Origin: Clostridium sp. MSJ-8 | GTDB lineage: Bacteria; Bacillota; Clostridia; Clostridiales; Clostridiaceae | Direction of reading: 5' to 3' | Assembly: GCF_018918325.1 (NCBI RefSeq) | Contig: NZ_JAHLQH010000016.1 | Span: forward strand, 1-64,000 | Length of the DNA: 64,000 nucleotides | In this document: positions 1-9,772 of the stretch, piece after piece | How positions within the stretch are numbered: position 1 is the first letter of the stretch | Layout of the letters: every line of letters begins with the position of its first letter | Notes under the pieces: model-generated | Database searches by the model: none | The model's input: the letters and a program-made list of their open reading frames with translations, nothing else | Told to the model about the DNA's origin: nothing | Translations under genes and position numbers: made by a program

Positions 1-162
1 TCTTATAAAAATTATAACTTATTTCAAATATTTTAGCTATAAAAACAATCTAAAAAACTGACTTTACCCTTGCAAACACAATAATTTAGCTAAAACGGAA
101 GTTAGTTTTGCATTCAACGTGTAAATGTATATCCAAGTTCATTTGCAACATCAATAGCATCT
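1..162 (+). promoter_or_regulatory. CRISPR leader region
   Basis: AT-rich stretch directly upstream of the first perfect repeat. It is assigned as the leader side because the last repeat at the opposite end (2482-2511) is degenerate, which normally marks the trailer end. No open reading frame is convincing here. An imperfect inverted repeat (AAAACTGAC near 53-61, GTTAGTTTT at 101-109) is visible. The last 36 bases before the first repeat follow a TGTAAAT that matches the repeat 3' end, so part of this segment could be a decayed repeat-spacer unit rather than leader. Confidence 0.55.
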
Positions 163-2511
163 GTATTAGTAGAAACATATTGGAATGTAAATCTTGCTAT
201 TCCAATCAGTTATGGATTATATGAAGTTGGTATTAGTAGAAACATATTGGAATGTAAATTAAATTCTTTCTTATTAATTAACTCACCGAATGTAGTATTA
301 GTAGAAACATATTGGAATGTAAATCCTAAGTTTTTTTCCATTGTCTATATCACACCTCCATGTATTAGTAGAAACATATTGGAATGTAAATGGTGCAACA
401 ATCCACTCACTTTTATCTCTTGTTTTAGTATTAGTAGAAACATATTGGAATGTAAATGCTAAGCAAGCTGTTGCTTACGATTTTGTTGAAGGTATTAGTA
501 GAAACATATTGGAATGTAAATGATTATTATTTTTCGGATACTAATTTGATGAAACATGGTATTAGTAGAAACATATTGGAATGTAAATGCGGTATTAATT
601 GCAGCAGCTATAGGAGTAGTTGTAGGTATTAGTAGAAACATATTGGAATGTAAATTTGCTTGGTGGAAAAAATTCTAAGATTGAAATAGATTGTATTAGT
701 AGAAACATATTGGAATGTAAATATAGGCGATTATAAGGTTGCTGTAGGCGATAAGTTAGTATTAGTAGAAACATATTGGAATGTAAATTCAGATTAGAAA
801 TCTTGATAAGGCTTGTTTGTATCTGTATTAGTAGAAACATATTGGAATGTAAATTTGCTTGGTGGAAAAAATTCTAAGATTGAAATAGATTGTATTAGTA
901 GAAACATATTGGAATGTAAATATTATAGATTGGACAGAGGCAGAAATATGGGAATTTGTATTAGTAGAAACATATTGGAATGTAAATTTAATGATGCAAG
1001 CACTAACTTACTATACTTAAATGCAGTATTAGTAGAAACATATTGGAATGTAAATTTGGAATACTGCCGTTTGTGAAGAATTGGGTATAAAGGTATTAGT
1101 AGAAACATATTGGAATGTAAATCCTTTTTATTGTTAAAATATACTTGTTCACAAAACGTATTAGTAGAAACATATTGGAATGTAAATTTAGAATAATCAG
1201 GAGGGGGTTTCCCCCTTCCCCCGTATTAGTAGAAACATATTGGAATGTAAATTGTGAATTTGCTTTTGCATCTGATGAACGAAAAGATGGTATTAGTAGA
1301 AACATATTGGAATGTAAATTGACGAATTCGGCGAGATTCAAGAGCATTAACCAAAGTATTAGTAGAAACATATTGGAATGTAAATAATGAAGATGAAAGT
1401 CACAAAAAAGCTTTAGAGTTAAGTATTAGTAGAAACATATTGGAATGTAAATTAACATATAAATTATCTTTTTTCATTTGTGTTTTCGGTATTAGTAGAA
1501 ACATATTGGAATGTAAATAGAAATCATAGAGGATTATATAGCTTCCATCTACTGTATTAGTAGAAACATATTGGAATGTAAATTATATAAATAAATGTGT
1601 TGGATATTGTGGTTGTGAAAGTATTAGTAGAAACATATTGGAATGTAAATATATGAACTCATCAAAAATTATCTTATTGACTTTTGGGTATTAGTAGAAA
1701 CATATTGGAATGTAAATTCCACAAAATAATTTAGAAATGAGCCAAATTATGACAGTATTAGTAGAAACATATTGGAATGTAAATTTTGTGTTATATTATA
1801 TATATAGCACAAACTAGCACTGTATTAGTAGAAACATATTGGAATGTAAATAGCTCTGCTAGATAAATCTTCTCTAAGCTATAATCCGTATTAGTAGAAA
1901 CATATTGGAATGTAAATAGATTGTATAAAAGTTAAAGAAGAATTGGATAAAACAGTATTAGTAGAAACATATTGGAATGTAAATATGAAAGCGACGTAGT
2001 AAACTATGTACAAGCAAATAGGTATTAGTAGAAACATATTGGAATGTAAATGGATAAATAGATCCTATTTTAACTTGTAATTTATCAGTATTAGTAGAAA
2101 CATATTGGAATGTAAATTATCGAAAACAGATTAGATTTACGGCATATGATGGTATTAGTAGAAACATATTGGAATGTAAATAAGGAAAATCAAATTTTAC
2201 TGTTAAGAACAGACATTGTATTAGTAGAAACATATTGGAATGTAAATCTGCGTCATAGATGGTAGGGATATCATTATTCAAACGTATTAGTAGAAACATA
2301 TTGGAATGTAAATGAAGTTGCGGCTGAATAATATGTTAGGTGACAGATAGTATTAGTAGAAACATATTGGAATGTAAATGGGACATATTGTCATAGAAAT
2401 TGGGGATATGAACTTGTATTAGTAGAAACATATTGGAATGTAAATACTATGTTATCCCATATTTCCTTATTACTATTAAATGTATTAATAGGAACATATT
2501 GGAATGTAAAT
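163..2511 (+). CRISPR. CRISPR array, 36 repeats of 30 bp and 35 spacers, probably type I-B
   Basis: Thirty-six copies of a 30-bp direct repeat (starts GTATTAGTAG, ends GGAATGTAAAT) are separated by 35 spacers of about 34-38 bp. All repeats looked identical by eye except the last (2482-2511), which has two substitutions (positions 7 and 11). This gives the orientation: leader left, trailer right, transcript on the plus strand. The ATGTAAAT 3' end would form an 8-nt crRNA handle and resembles clostridial type I-B repeats; the subtype is inferred, because no cas gene lies in the window. The spacer at 656-692 is identical to the spacer at 855-891. The spacer at 1188-1222 holds a GC-rich hairpin (GGGGG TTT CCCCC), unlike the others. 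All open frames inside the array are repeat translations, not genes. Confidence 0.98.
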
Positions 2512-2622
2512 ATAAACTATGTTATCTTATAATAATTAATTAAGGTTTTAGATATTTAATTAATTTTGCATAATACTTAAAAGACAATAAAAGGTGAAAA
2601 AAGCACCCACAATAGTAGATGC

Positions 2623-3150
2623 TTACACACTTTCTCCTAGCTTTTCAATTTCAGCAAGTTTAGGAGAATTATTTATACAACCTTTCTCTAACATATTAGG
2701 TACAGTAATTATACCTACATTGTTCCATTTTAAATAAGAAGTCATTGCTTTGTATTGAGCAATAGCAGCATCGAATACATTATCTGCACCAGCATCTAAT
2801 AATAGTGCTGTTTTGTTAAAGTTAAAACCTATACTTCCACAAGCATATAATCTATCTATAACTGTTTTTAACTGAGCTGTTATATCGAACCAATATATTG
2901 GTGAAGCAAATACTACCATATCAGCTTTTTTTAAGTTTTCCATTATATCTTTCATATCATCATTTATTATGCATTCACCAGAGTGCGAATAACAATATCT
3001 ACATGCTTGACATCCTTTTATATTCTTGTTGGCAATATTTAAAATGGTCACTGTATGATTATTTTTTAATGCACCTTTTTTAAATGTTTCAGCCATAATT
3101 TCTGTATTACCATTTTTTCGTGGACTTCCATTTAATATAACTATATTCAA
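2623..3150 (-). CDS. Flavodoxin-fold NAD(P)H-dependent oxidoreductase / iron-sulfur flavoprotein-like
   Basis: A small cytoplasmic FMN protein of the NADPH-dependent FMN reductase / flavodoxin-like superfamily; the substrate is unknown. The N-terminus carries the FMN phosphate loop GSPRKNGNT, followed by a cysteine cluster (CQACRYC then C about 10 residues on), typical of iron-sulfur flavoprotein relatives, and the SPIYWFDITAQLKTVIDR segment seen at the FMN face of this family. The frame is open from an ATG at 3165, but the SD GGAGGGG lies downstream of that ATG and six bases before a TTG at 3150. The TTG start (MNIVILNGSPRK, 176 residues) is therefore preferred. It converges on the CRISPR array with no partner gene. 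Confidence 0.85.
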   Translation of the reverse strand: MNIVILNGSPRKNGNTEIMAETFKKGALKNNHTVTILNIANKNIKGCQACRYCYSHSGECIINDDMKDIMENLKKADMVVFASPIYWFDITAQLKTVIDRLYACGSIGFNFNKTALLLDAGADNVFDAAIAQYKAMTSYLKWNNVGIITVPNMLEKGCINNSPKLAEIEKLGESV

Positions 3151-3403
3151 AGTTTTCCCCTCCATTTTATTAAGATATTTTATAATTAAATCAATTTACA
3201 CATTAAAATATTATAACATATTAATAAAAATATATATAAATAGAGTGGCTATATTGTTGGTTAATAAATAGGTGTAAATATTAATGTATTAAAATATTAG
3301 AAAAAAGAGGAAAAAGCACAAGAGTAGTAGAATTACATATATTGTAATCTTATTATAAGAGATAGAATGATGGAGAAGAAACTTTTTATAAGGGGGAAAA
3401 GAG

Positions 3404-5134
3404 ATGAGTTTTAGATTTTCTGATAGGAAGGTTGAGTATGCTAATAGATGGAAGATTAATGAATTAGGAGAAGATATAGTTGAATTAGATAGGTATGAAG
3501 GGGAAGTTTATGAAGAAGGTACACCTATAAATTCAGAAACATTAAATACAGTTATTGATGAAGTTTTCAATGCTCTTAGTGAAGGACTTACAAAAGATGA
3601 GGTGATTAAACTTATTAACGAACAAATAAATGATAGGATTATAGAAGACAATAGTGTAACTACTTCTAAAATACAAGATAATGCAGTTGTTCCTTCCAAG
3701 ATTCAAGGTGAATATGAGAATTATGTTGAAACAATTGAAAATGATAAGACAATAGATATTACAACAGGAGAATTAATAGATAATAAAGGTTCTTATGTAA
3801 CTAATTTTATTAAGATAAAAGATGAGAATGGAGACATTCATCCTAATTTATATGTGAATAAGTGGAAGGAAGATTTGTTATGGGTAGGCTATGATAATGA
3901 TAGAACTACAGTTATTAACTTTGGTAATGGAGATGCAAGTGTAGTAGATTTGTGTTATAAAGTGAATTTTGAGAATGTATACTATGTTAGATTTATTGGT
4001 TATTCAGACATATGTAGAAGCGATTTATTTGTAGTTTCTAATCAGGAATATAAATACTTAAAATGGTTACGTTTAACAGAAGAAAATTATTCAGAACAAA
4101 TAGGAATGGAGAATGTAAGAAATTGTGTTGCTAGAATTAGAGAAGCACAGGTATTTAAGGTTAAAATTAAAGATGGAATAGCTACACTAAAAGCTTTAAG
4201 AGGGGCATTAGCTTATATTAATAATGTAGATAAAAGAATATGCTATAGTGGAGATACTGATTCTATTAACTTAAGTGATCAAACAACTTATGCAATTATA
4301 TATGATATATATCAAAAAGCTACAAAGATAGTAGAGTATAAATCCATATCATACAAGTGCATTATATTTGCTTATATATATTATTATAATAAGAATACGG
4401 TTAAGGTTGCATTATTAGGTAATGATAATAGCATAAGTGTATATAATAATGATATTAGAATATTTGATGCTGAGACAGAAGAGAGTATTTTTAATAACTA
4501 TCCTAATAAGGCAAGTGCTGTGTGGAATGATTGGTCAACTGTAAAGGTTGACAAGTTAGTAGCACCAGTTCCTTTTGTATTTAATAGCTCTATTTATGCA
4601 AAAAATGGTATGTTTGTTGCAAAGGCTGGATTGACTAATACTTGGAATAGTTATGATAACGGAAAAGGTGGTCATATTGTTCAGTTATTTGCTAATGACA
4701 AGAGTTATAGAGGAACACTGATTTTAGATGATAGAATAGATAGTTTACCAGTTATAGCATTACAGAGCTGGATAACTACAGGAAAGGGTCATATGTCATT
4801 TGGTTGGACTCATTTAGGTGCTGATTCATGTGGATTTGTAGATGAAGTTAGTATAGGTAAAGAAACAGGTATATATGTGAATCCAAAGGTATCTATATTT
4901 AATACTCCAACTATTATGAAACCGCAACCACTTATAACCAATATGCCTATGCAATATCAAATGAATGATAATGGTGATTATGTTCTTGATGAAAATGGCG
5001 GTAAAATACCTGTAATAGGGGAATCTATAGAGAATAAAAATGTACTTCAAGTTAACGAAAATAATGATTTATGTTATCATAGGGCAGATACAAACAAATG
5101 GTACAAGATTAATATGACGGAAATAACAGAATAG
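3404..5134 (+). CDS. Orphan phage virion-like (tail fibre/baseplate type) protein
   Basis: 576 residues with SD AAGGGGGAAAAG just before the ATG. The N-terminal 60 residues follow a pattern common at the start of siphophage tail-fibre and virion proteins: a short beta strand, NRWKI, an ELDRYEGEV turn and EEGTPINSETLN. A short helical segment and a DNSVTTSKIQDNAVVPSKIQ linker follow; this also occurs in tail fibres. The remaining ~450 residues are probably beta-rich and I do not recognise them. There is no signal peptide or membrane segment. No other phage gene is nearby, so it is either a prophage remnant or a recruited fibre-like protein. The gene stands alone, ending at a bidirectional terminator (5203-5245). 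The virion-like call rests mainly on the N-terminus. Confidence 0.6.
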   Translation: MSFRFSDRKVEYANRWKINELGEDIVELDRYEGEVYEEGTPINSETLNTVIDEVFNALSEGLTKDEVIKLINEQINDRIIEDNSVTTSKIQDNAVVPSKIQGEYENYVETIENDKTIDITTGELIDNKGSYVTNFIKIKDENGDIHPNLYVNKWKEDLLWVGYDNDRTTVINFGNGDASVVDLCYKVNFENVYYVRFIGYSDICRSDLFVVSNQEYKYLKWLRLTEENYSEQIGMENVRNCVARIREAQVFKVKIKDGIATLKALRGALAYINNVDKRICYSGDTDSINLSDQTTYAIIYDIYQKATKIVEYKSISYKCIIFAYIYYYNKNTVKVALLGNDNSISVYNNDIRIFDAETEESIFNNYPNKASAVWNDWSTVKVDKLVAPVPFVFNSSIYAKNGMFVAKAGLTNTWNSYDNGKGGHIVQLFANDKSYRGTLILDDRIDSLPVIALQSWITTGKGHMSFGWTHLGADSCGFVDEVSIGKETGIYVNPKVSIFNTPTIMKPQPLITNMPMQYQMNDNGDYVLDENGGKIPVIGESIENKNVLQVNENNDLCYHRADTNKWYKINMTEITE

Positions 5135-5202
5135 CATAATATAGATATTGGTAATTATAACAACAGATGAGGTTATTATGTATTCAGTAAGATAATAAGT
5201 AT

Positions 5203-5245
5203 AAAACAGAGTGCTATCTATGTTTTAAATAAGCACTCTGTTTTT
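5203..5245. terminator. Bidirectional intrinsic terminator
   Basis: Inverted repeat AAACAGAGTGCT ... AGCACTCTGTTT followed by T-rich sequence, between two converging genes; A-rich on the left, so it can serve both strands. Confidence 0.85.
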
Positions 5246-5248
5246 ATA

Positions 5249-6163
5249 TTATATAAGAAGTGTCAATAGAGGTATGGTTACCATTGAAAATAATGTTGAA
5301 ACAAATACTATTTGAGAAGCAAATAGTGAATCACAATCATATTTTTCAGCAAGAATAGAAGTAGTACTTCCAGCAGGTAGTCCACACATAAGGACAATAA
5401 TTGATACTAGTAATTTATCTAAGTTAAATAAACTTAAAACTCCAAGGGTTAATAATGGAAAAGCTACAAGTCTCAAAAATGTATAATATAATATAGGTTT
5501 TGAAAATAGTGATTTTATGTCTGCATCAGCTAATATTGATCCAATTACTATCATAGACATAGGTATTGTACATTTACTTACACTTGTTATTGAATTATTA
5601 AGAAATACTGGTAATTCAATAGGTAATACCATAAGTAAAAATCCTATAAATATGGATACTATACATGGGTGTACTGCTAACTTCTTAAATGCATCTTTTT
5701 TGCTAACATTAGTAAATAAGGCAAGCCCAGCAGTCCACATAGTGAAACGTAGAGGTATTTGAGCTATAGAAGTATATAATACTCCCATACTACCATATAA
5801 TGCTTCAGCAACAGGTAGTCCTACGAAGCTAGAGTTAGAACATATTATACCATAAGACATAACGCTCTTTTTTTCTTTAGGATATTTTATAAATAATAAC
5901 TTACTTATATATGTAGCAAATATCTGAACTATAAGTGATATTATTATCGCATATATACAATTCTTCCAGAACGAAGCAGTCATCTCTATCTTCTCTAGAA
6001 ATGAGTGTATTATATTACAAGGAAGAATAAAGTTTATAAGTAGGTCTGATAAAGTTTTCTTGGTTTTATTATCTATAAGACCTTTTTTCTTTAATATAAT
6101 ACCTACTAGCATAAGAGTAAACAACATGAGTTGAAGATTTATCATGTTTAGAAAAAACTTCAT
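5249..6163 (-). CDS. AEC family transporter (auxin efflux carrier / malate permease type)
   Basis: 304 residues with about ten hydrophobic segments in two sets of five. It has the AEC family hallmarks: an N-terminal LGIILKKKGLID-like loop after the first helix, LPCNIIHSF (a conserved proline in a broken helix), a central charged loop, and a C-terminal half with GLPAGSTTSILAEKY. Members move organic acids or related small anions across the cytoplasmic membrane; the substrate cannot be told from sequence. It is divergently placed from the AraC regulator, with an 85-140 bp shared upstream region holding a TATAAT-like box, which suggests possible control by that regulator. The start follows an AGGGGGC-like SD. 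Confidence 0.85.
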   Translation of the reverse strand: MKFFLNMINLQLMLFTLMLVGIILKKKGLIDNKTKKTLSDLLINFILPCNIIHSFLEKIEMTASFWKNCIYAIIISLIVQIFATYISKLLFIKYPKEKKSVMSYGIICSNSSFVGLPVAEALYGSMGVLYTSIAQIPLRFTMWTAGLALFTNVSKKDAFKKLAVHPCIVSIFIGFLLMVLPIELPVFLNNSITSVSKCTIPMSMIVIGSILADADIKSLFSKPILYYTFLRLVAFPLLTLGVLSLFNLDKLLVSIIVLMCGLPAGSTTSILAEKYDCDSLFASQIVFVSTLFSMVTIPLLTLLI

Positions 6164-6302
6164 AATTAAAAGCCCCCTATTTAGTTTTTTTATACAATCA
6201 ATATAGTATTATAGCACGAAAGGGAGTATATGATAAGTGTAACTATATATGAAATATGTTATAATTTCTAGGAATAAATTTTTGATGCTTGGAGATAATT
6301 AT

Positions 6303-7190
6303 ATGAGTAAAGATTATAATAGAGAACAACTTAAGGAAGATATTATTCATGGAACAGTGTTGTTTCCATTAGCTAGTTATAATTGGTCAGATCGTGGAGA
6401 GTTTGTAGTTAATTTACATTGGCATGATGAGATGGAGATAGTTTTTTTTCAGCAGGGGAATTTCATAGTACATATTAACATGGAGAAGTATATTATAGAT
6501 AAGCCTGCATTTATGTTTATTTCTTCAGGAGATATTCATTCTATAGTGGGAGCACCAGATTGTATAGAGAGTGCTATAGTTTTTGATCTTAAGATGCTTA
6601 GTTTTGAGTATTTTGATGGAATACAATATGAGATTATAAGACCTCTATTAGAGAAGAAGATAAGTATGCCTACTATTATATACGAGGATGATGTTATTTG
6701 GCAGGATCTGCTTAGAAGCTATAACGGAGTTCTTGAAGAGTTAGAACATGAGGGGTTAGGAAGTTTTATCAGGATTAAGTCTCATATATATAATATAATT
6801 GCAGCTTTTTATGATAATAATAAGTTTAGTGATTTTCAGGAGATAAGTGAGAGTAGCACTTATAAGATAGATAACATTAAGAGAGTTTTGACTTATATTC
6901 ATAATCATTATAATGAGAAGATATATATAGAAGATTTGTCAGAATTGTTGAATATGAACACTCAATATTTCTCTAGATACTTTAAGAGATTAGTAGGGAA
7001 GACACCTACAGATTATATATGCGAGGTTAGAATAGAGAAGGCGAAGGAATTACTTATAGAGAGTAATGAGAAGATAATAGAGATTGCTATGGAATGTGGA
7101 TTTGATAATGTTGGGTATTTTATTAAGAGATTTAAGGAGTATAAACATGTTAGCCCATCTGAATATAGAAAGATAAAAAAGTCAAAATAA
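6303..7190 (+). CDS. AraC family transcriptional regulator
   Basis: A cupin-type ligand-binding N-terminus (LHWHDEMEIVFFQQGNFIVHIN, with the two metal/ligand-pocket histidines) is followed by a C-terminal double helix-turn-helix. The second half has the family signature IAMECGFDNVGYFIKRFKEYKHVSPSEYR. The frame is open from 6249, but only the ATG at 6303 has an SD (GGAG, 8 bases upstream), giving 295 residues that begin MSKDYNREQ. It precedes a GH13 alpha-glucosidase and is divergent from an AEC transporter, so sugar-responsive control of the glucosidase is the likely role. The inducer is unknown. Confidence 0.9.
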   Translation: MSKDYNREQLKEDIIHGTVLFPLASYNWSDRGEFVVNLHWHDEMEIVFFQQGNFIVHINMEKYIIDKPAFMFISSGDIHSIVGAPDCIESAIVFDLKMLSFEYFDGIQYEIIRPLLEKKISMPTIIYEDDVIWQDLLRSYNGVLEELEHEGLGSFIRIKSHIYNIIAAFYDNNKFSDFQEISESSTYKIDNIKRVLTYIHNHYNEKIYIEDLSELLNMNTQYFSRYFKRLVGKTPTDYICEVRIEKAKELLIESNEKIIEIAMECGFDNVGYFIKRFKEYKHVSPSEYRKIKKSK

Positions 7191-7280
7191 TATAATTTTT
7201 TGTCATAATTGAATAAGTAAACCTTTACCTATGTATCTATAATGTAAGTATAATCAATGAAGAGAAAGAAGGTTTTCATT

Positions 7281-8954
7281 ATGATACAAAAGAAGTGGTG
7301 GCAAGACAAGGTTGCATATCAGATATATCCTAAGAGTTTTAATGATACAAATGGGGATGGAATAGGTGATATTAGAGGTATTATAGATAAATTAGATTAC
7401 CTTAAGGAATTAGGTATAGACATAATATGGATTTCGCCTATATATAAGTCTCCTTTTATTGATCAAGGTTATGACATATCTGATTACTATAAGATAGCAG
7501 AAGAATTCGGTACTATGGAAGAGTTTGACGAATTATTAAGTGAAGCTAAGAAGAGAAATATGTATATAGTTATGGATTTAGTTGTGAATCATTGTTCTGA
7601 TAAACATGAATGGTTTCAGAAGGCATTAGCTGATCCAGAAGGCGAATATGCTGATTATTTTTACTTCAGAGAAGGTAAGGATGGTAGAGCACCTAACAAT
7701 GTACGTTCTTATTTTGGCGGAAGTATATGGGAACCTATAGAGGGTACTAATAAGTATTATCTACATTCATTTGCAAAAGAACAACCGGACTTAAATTGGG
7801 AGAATCCAAAAGTGAGACAAGAAATATATAAGATGATTAATTGGTGGTTAGAAAAAGGTGTTGCTGGATTTAGAATAGATGCTATCATCAATATAGCGAA
7901 GAATTTAGATTTTCCAGATTATCCTGTAGATGGAGAAGATGGTTTATCATCAATAATTAATTTTATAGCTGATTCAGAAGGCATAGGTCAGAAATTAGAA
8001 GAACTTAAACATGAAACATTCGATAAATATAATGCATTTACAGTAGGGGAAGTCTTTAATATGAAGGATGATGAGTTAGCTGAATTTGTAGGTGATAATG
8101 GACATTTTTCAACTATGTTTGACTTTACAGCAGAAGTATTAACTAGTGGAGAAGATGGTTGGCACAGTGCAAGAAAACCTGAGTTTAAGGTGTGGAGAGA
8201 TGCTATGTTTGAATCTCAAGAGAAATGTGAAGACATAGGTTTTCTAGCTAATATAATAGAGAATCATGATGAACCTAGAGGCGCTAACAATTATCTTCCT
8301 AGTTATGCACAAAATAATAATGGTGTTAAGATGCTTGCTACGACTAGTATTTTGCTTAGAGGAATTCCTTTTATATATCAAGGCCAAGAGATTGGAATGA
8401 GAAATTGTAAGATGGATAGTATAGCTGATTATGATGATATAGAAACTATTAATCAGTATAATGTGTGTCTAGAAGTAGGACTTACTGAAGCAGAAGCACT
8501 AGATGTATGTTATAAACATAGTAGAGACAATGCAAGAACACCTATGCAATGGAGTAGTGAAGGTAATGCAGGATTTACTACTGGTAAGCCATGGCTTAAG
8601 GTTAATCCAAACTACAAGGATATTAATGTAGAGGATCAATTATCAGATGAATCATCAGTACTTAGATACTATCAGAAGCTTATAGCTCTTAGAAAATCTA
8701 CTGATTATTCAGAAGTATTCACATATGGTACATTTATTCCTAGATTTACAGAATTAGATAATATATATTCTTATTCTAGAAGATTAGATAATAAAGAAGT
8801 ACTTGTTGTGGCAAATTATTCTAGAGAAAAAATTACTATAGATCTAGAAGAAGTAAATGGAGTTGTTATTTTAAGTAATAAAGATAGAACTGGCAATATT
8901 GAAGGAAGATTAGAATTATCATCTTGTGAGGTTATGGTTATAGAAATAAAATAA
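7281..8954 (+). CDS. GH13 alpha-glucosidase (oligo-1,6-glucosidase / trehalose-6-P hydrolase type)
   Basis: A full-length cytoplasmic glycoside hydrolase of family 13, about 557 residues, which releases glucose from short alpha-glucosides. It shows the canonical opening WWQDKVAYQIYPKSFNDTNGDGIGDI, then MDLVVNHCSD, the nucleophile aspartate in GFRIDAI (about residue 200), the acid/base glutamate in VGEVF (about 257) and the transition-state aspartate in ENHDEPR (about 330). The family match is strong, but sequence alone does not separate oligo-1,6-glucosidase from trehalose-6-phosphate hydrolase or sucrose isomerase. The frame opens at 7257, but the ATG at 7281 has an AGAAGG SD and restores the usual N-terminus. 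The upstream AraC gene is a likely regulator. Confidence 0.9.
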   Translation: MIQKKWWQDKVAYQIYPKSFNDTNGDGIGDIRGIIDKLDYLKELGIDIIWISPIYKSPFIDQGYDISDYYKIAEEFGTMEEFDELLSEAKKRNMYIVMDLVVNHCSDKHEWFQKALADPEGEYADYFYFREGKDGRAPNNVRSYFGGSIWEPIEGTNKYYLHSFAKEQPDLNWENPKVRQEIYKMINWWLEKGVAGFRIDAIINIAKNLDFPDYPVDGEDGLSSIINFIADSEGIGQKLEELKHETFDKYNAFTVGEVFNMKDDELAEFVGDNGHFSTMFDFTAEVLTSGEDGWHSARKPEFKVWRDAMFESQEKCEDIGFLANIIENHDEPRGANNYLPSYAQNNNGVKMLATTSILLRGIPFIYQGQEIGMRNCKMDSIADYDDIETINQYNVCLEVGLTEAEALDVCYKHSRDNARTPMQWSSEGNAGFTTGKPWLKVNPNYKDINVEDQLSDESSVLRYYQKLIALRKSTDYSEVFTYGTFIPRFTELDNIYSYSRRLDNKEVLVVANYSREKITIDLEEVNGVVILSNKDRTGNIEGRLELSSCEVMVIEIK

Positions 8955-9052
8955 TAAATCTGTCTACGTACTTATAATCCAATAAATGTTTTGACAAGAA
9001 TTAAATAAGCTAATATAACATTACTTAAGAATAAAATTAAGGAGGTACTATA

Positions 9053-9749
9053 ATGAATTGGGCAACATTAGGATGTGGAGTTATTGCAAATGAACTTGGC
9101 AGTAGCTAAGGAGAATAATGTTATATTGGCAGAAGCTATGACTATATTTCATATGCCATTATATAAGAAGCTTAATGAGATAGTTAGGAGTGATAAGTTA
9201 GGACCTCTTAGAATGATACAAATGAACTTCGGTAGTTATAAGGAATATAATATGGAAAATCGTTTTTTTAATCGTAATCTAGCAGGAGGTGCTATGTTAG
9301 ATATAGGTGTTTATGCATTGTCTTTCATCAGATGGTTTATGTCAGAAAAACCAGACAACGTAGTATCTCAAGTTAGGTATGCACCTACAGGAGTAGATGA
9401 ACAAGCAGGAATATTACTTATGAATTCATTAGGAGAGATGGCAACAGTATCATTATCATTGCATGCAAAACAACCTAAGAGAGGTACAGTAGCATTTGAT
9501 AAGGGATATATTGAAGTGTATGAATATCCTAGAGGTAGCAAGGCAACTATTACTTATACGGAAGATGGGCATCAAGAGGTTATAACAGCAGGAGATACTA
9601 GTGATGCTTTATTGTATGAAGTACAAGATATGGAGAAAGCTATACAAGGTGATGATGGAGTTATTCATATGGATTATACTAAAGATGTTATGGAAATAAT
9701 GACAGATATAAGAAAATCATGGAATATGACTTATCCAGAAGAAGAATAA
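9053..9749 (+). pseudogene. Gfo/Idh/MocA family oxidoreductase, internally deleted and frameshifted
   Basis: A perfect SD (AAGGAGG) precedes an ATG at 9053. The first codons read MNWATLGCGVIANEL, the normal Rossmann start of this family, then hit TAA at 9107. A second frame then continues from AVAKENNVILAEAM, which in intact members lies about 100 residues further on, through to a normal C-terminus at 9749 (GAMLDIGVYALSFIRWF is the typical C-terminal domain motif). Roughly 90-100 codons of the NAD-binding domain are therefore missing and the two parts are out of frame. The remaining frame (9075-9749) might be translated but lacks the cofactor domain. It lies between the GH13 gene and a MATE gene. 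Confidence 0.85.
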
Positions 9750-9772
9750 AATAATTGGGAGAATAATATATT

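Noticed and set aside
247-2299. Many open frames on both strands between 247 and 2299
   Set aside because: They are translations of the CRISPR repeat (ETYWNV, SRNILECK, SNMFLL) and spacers; no SD or family resemblance.
1-3400. cas genes next to the CRISPR array
   Set aside because: None is present in the window on either strand; the flavoprotein and virion-like genes are unrelated to Cas families.
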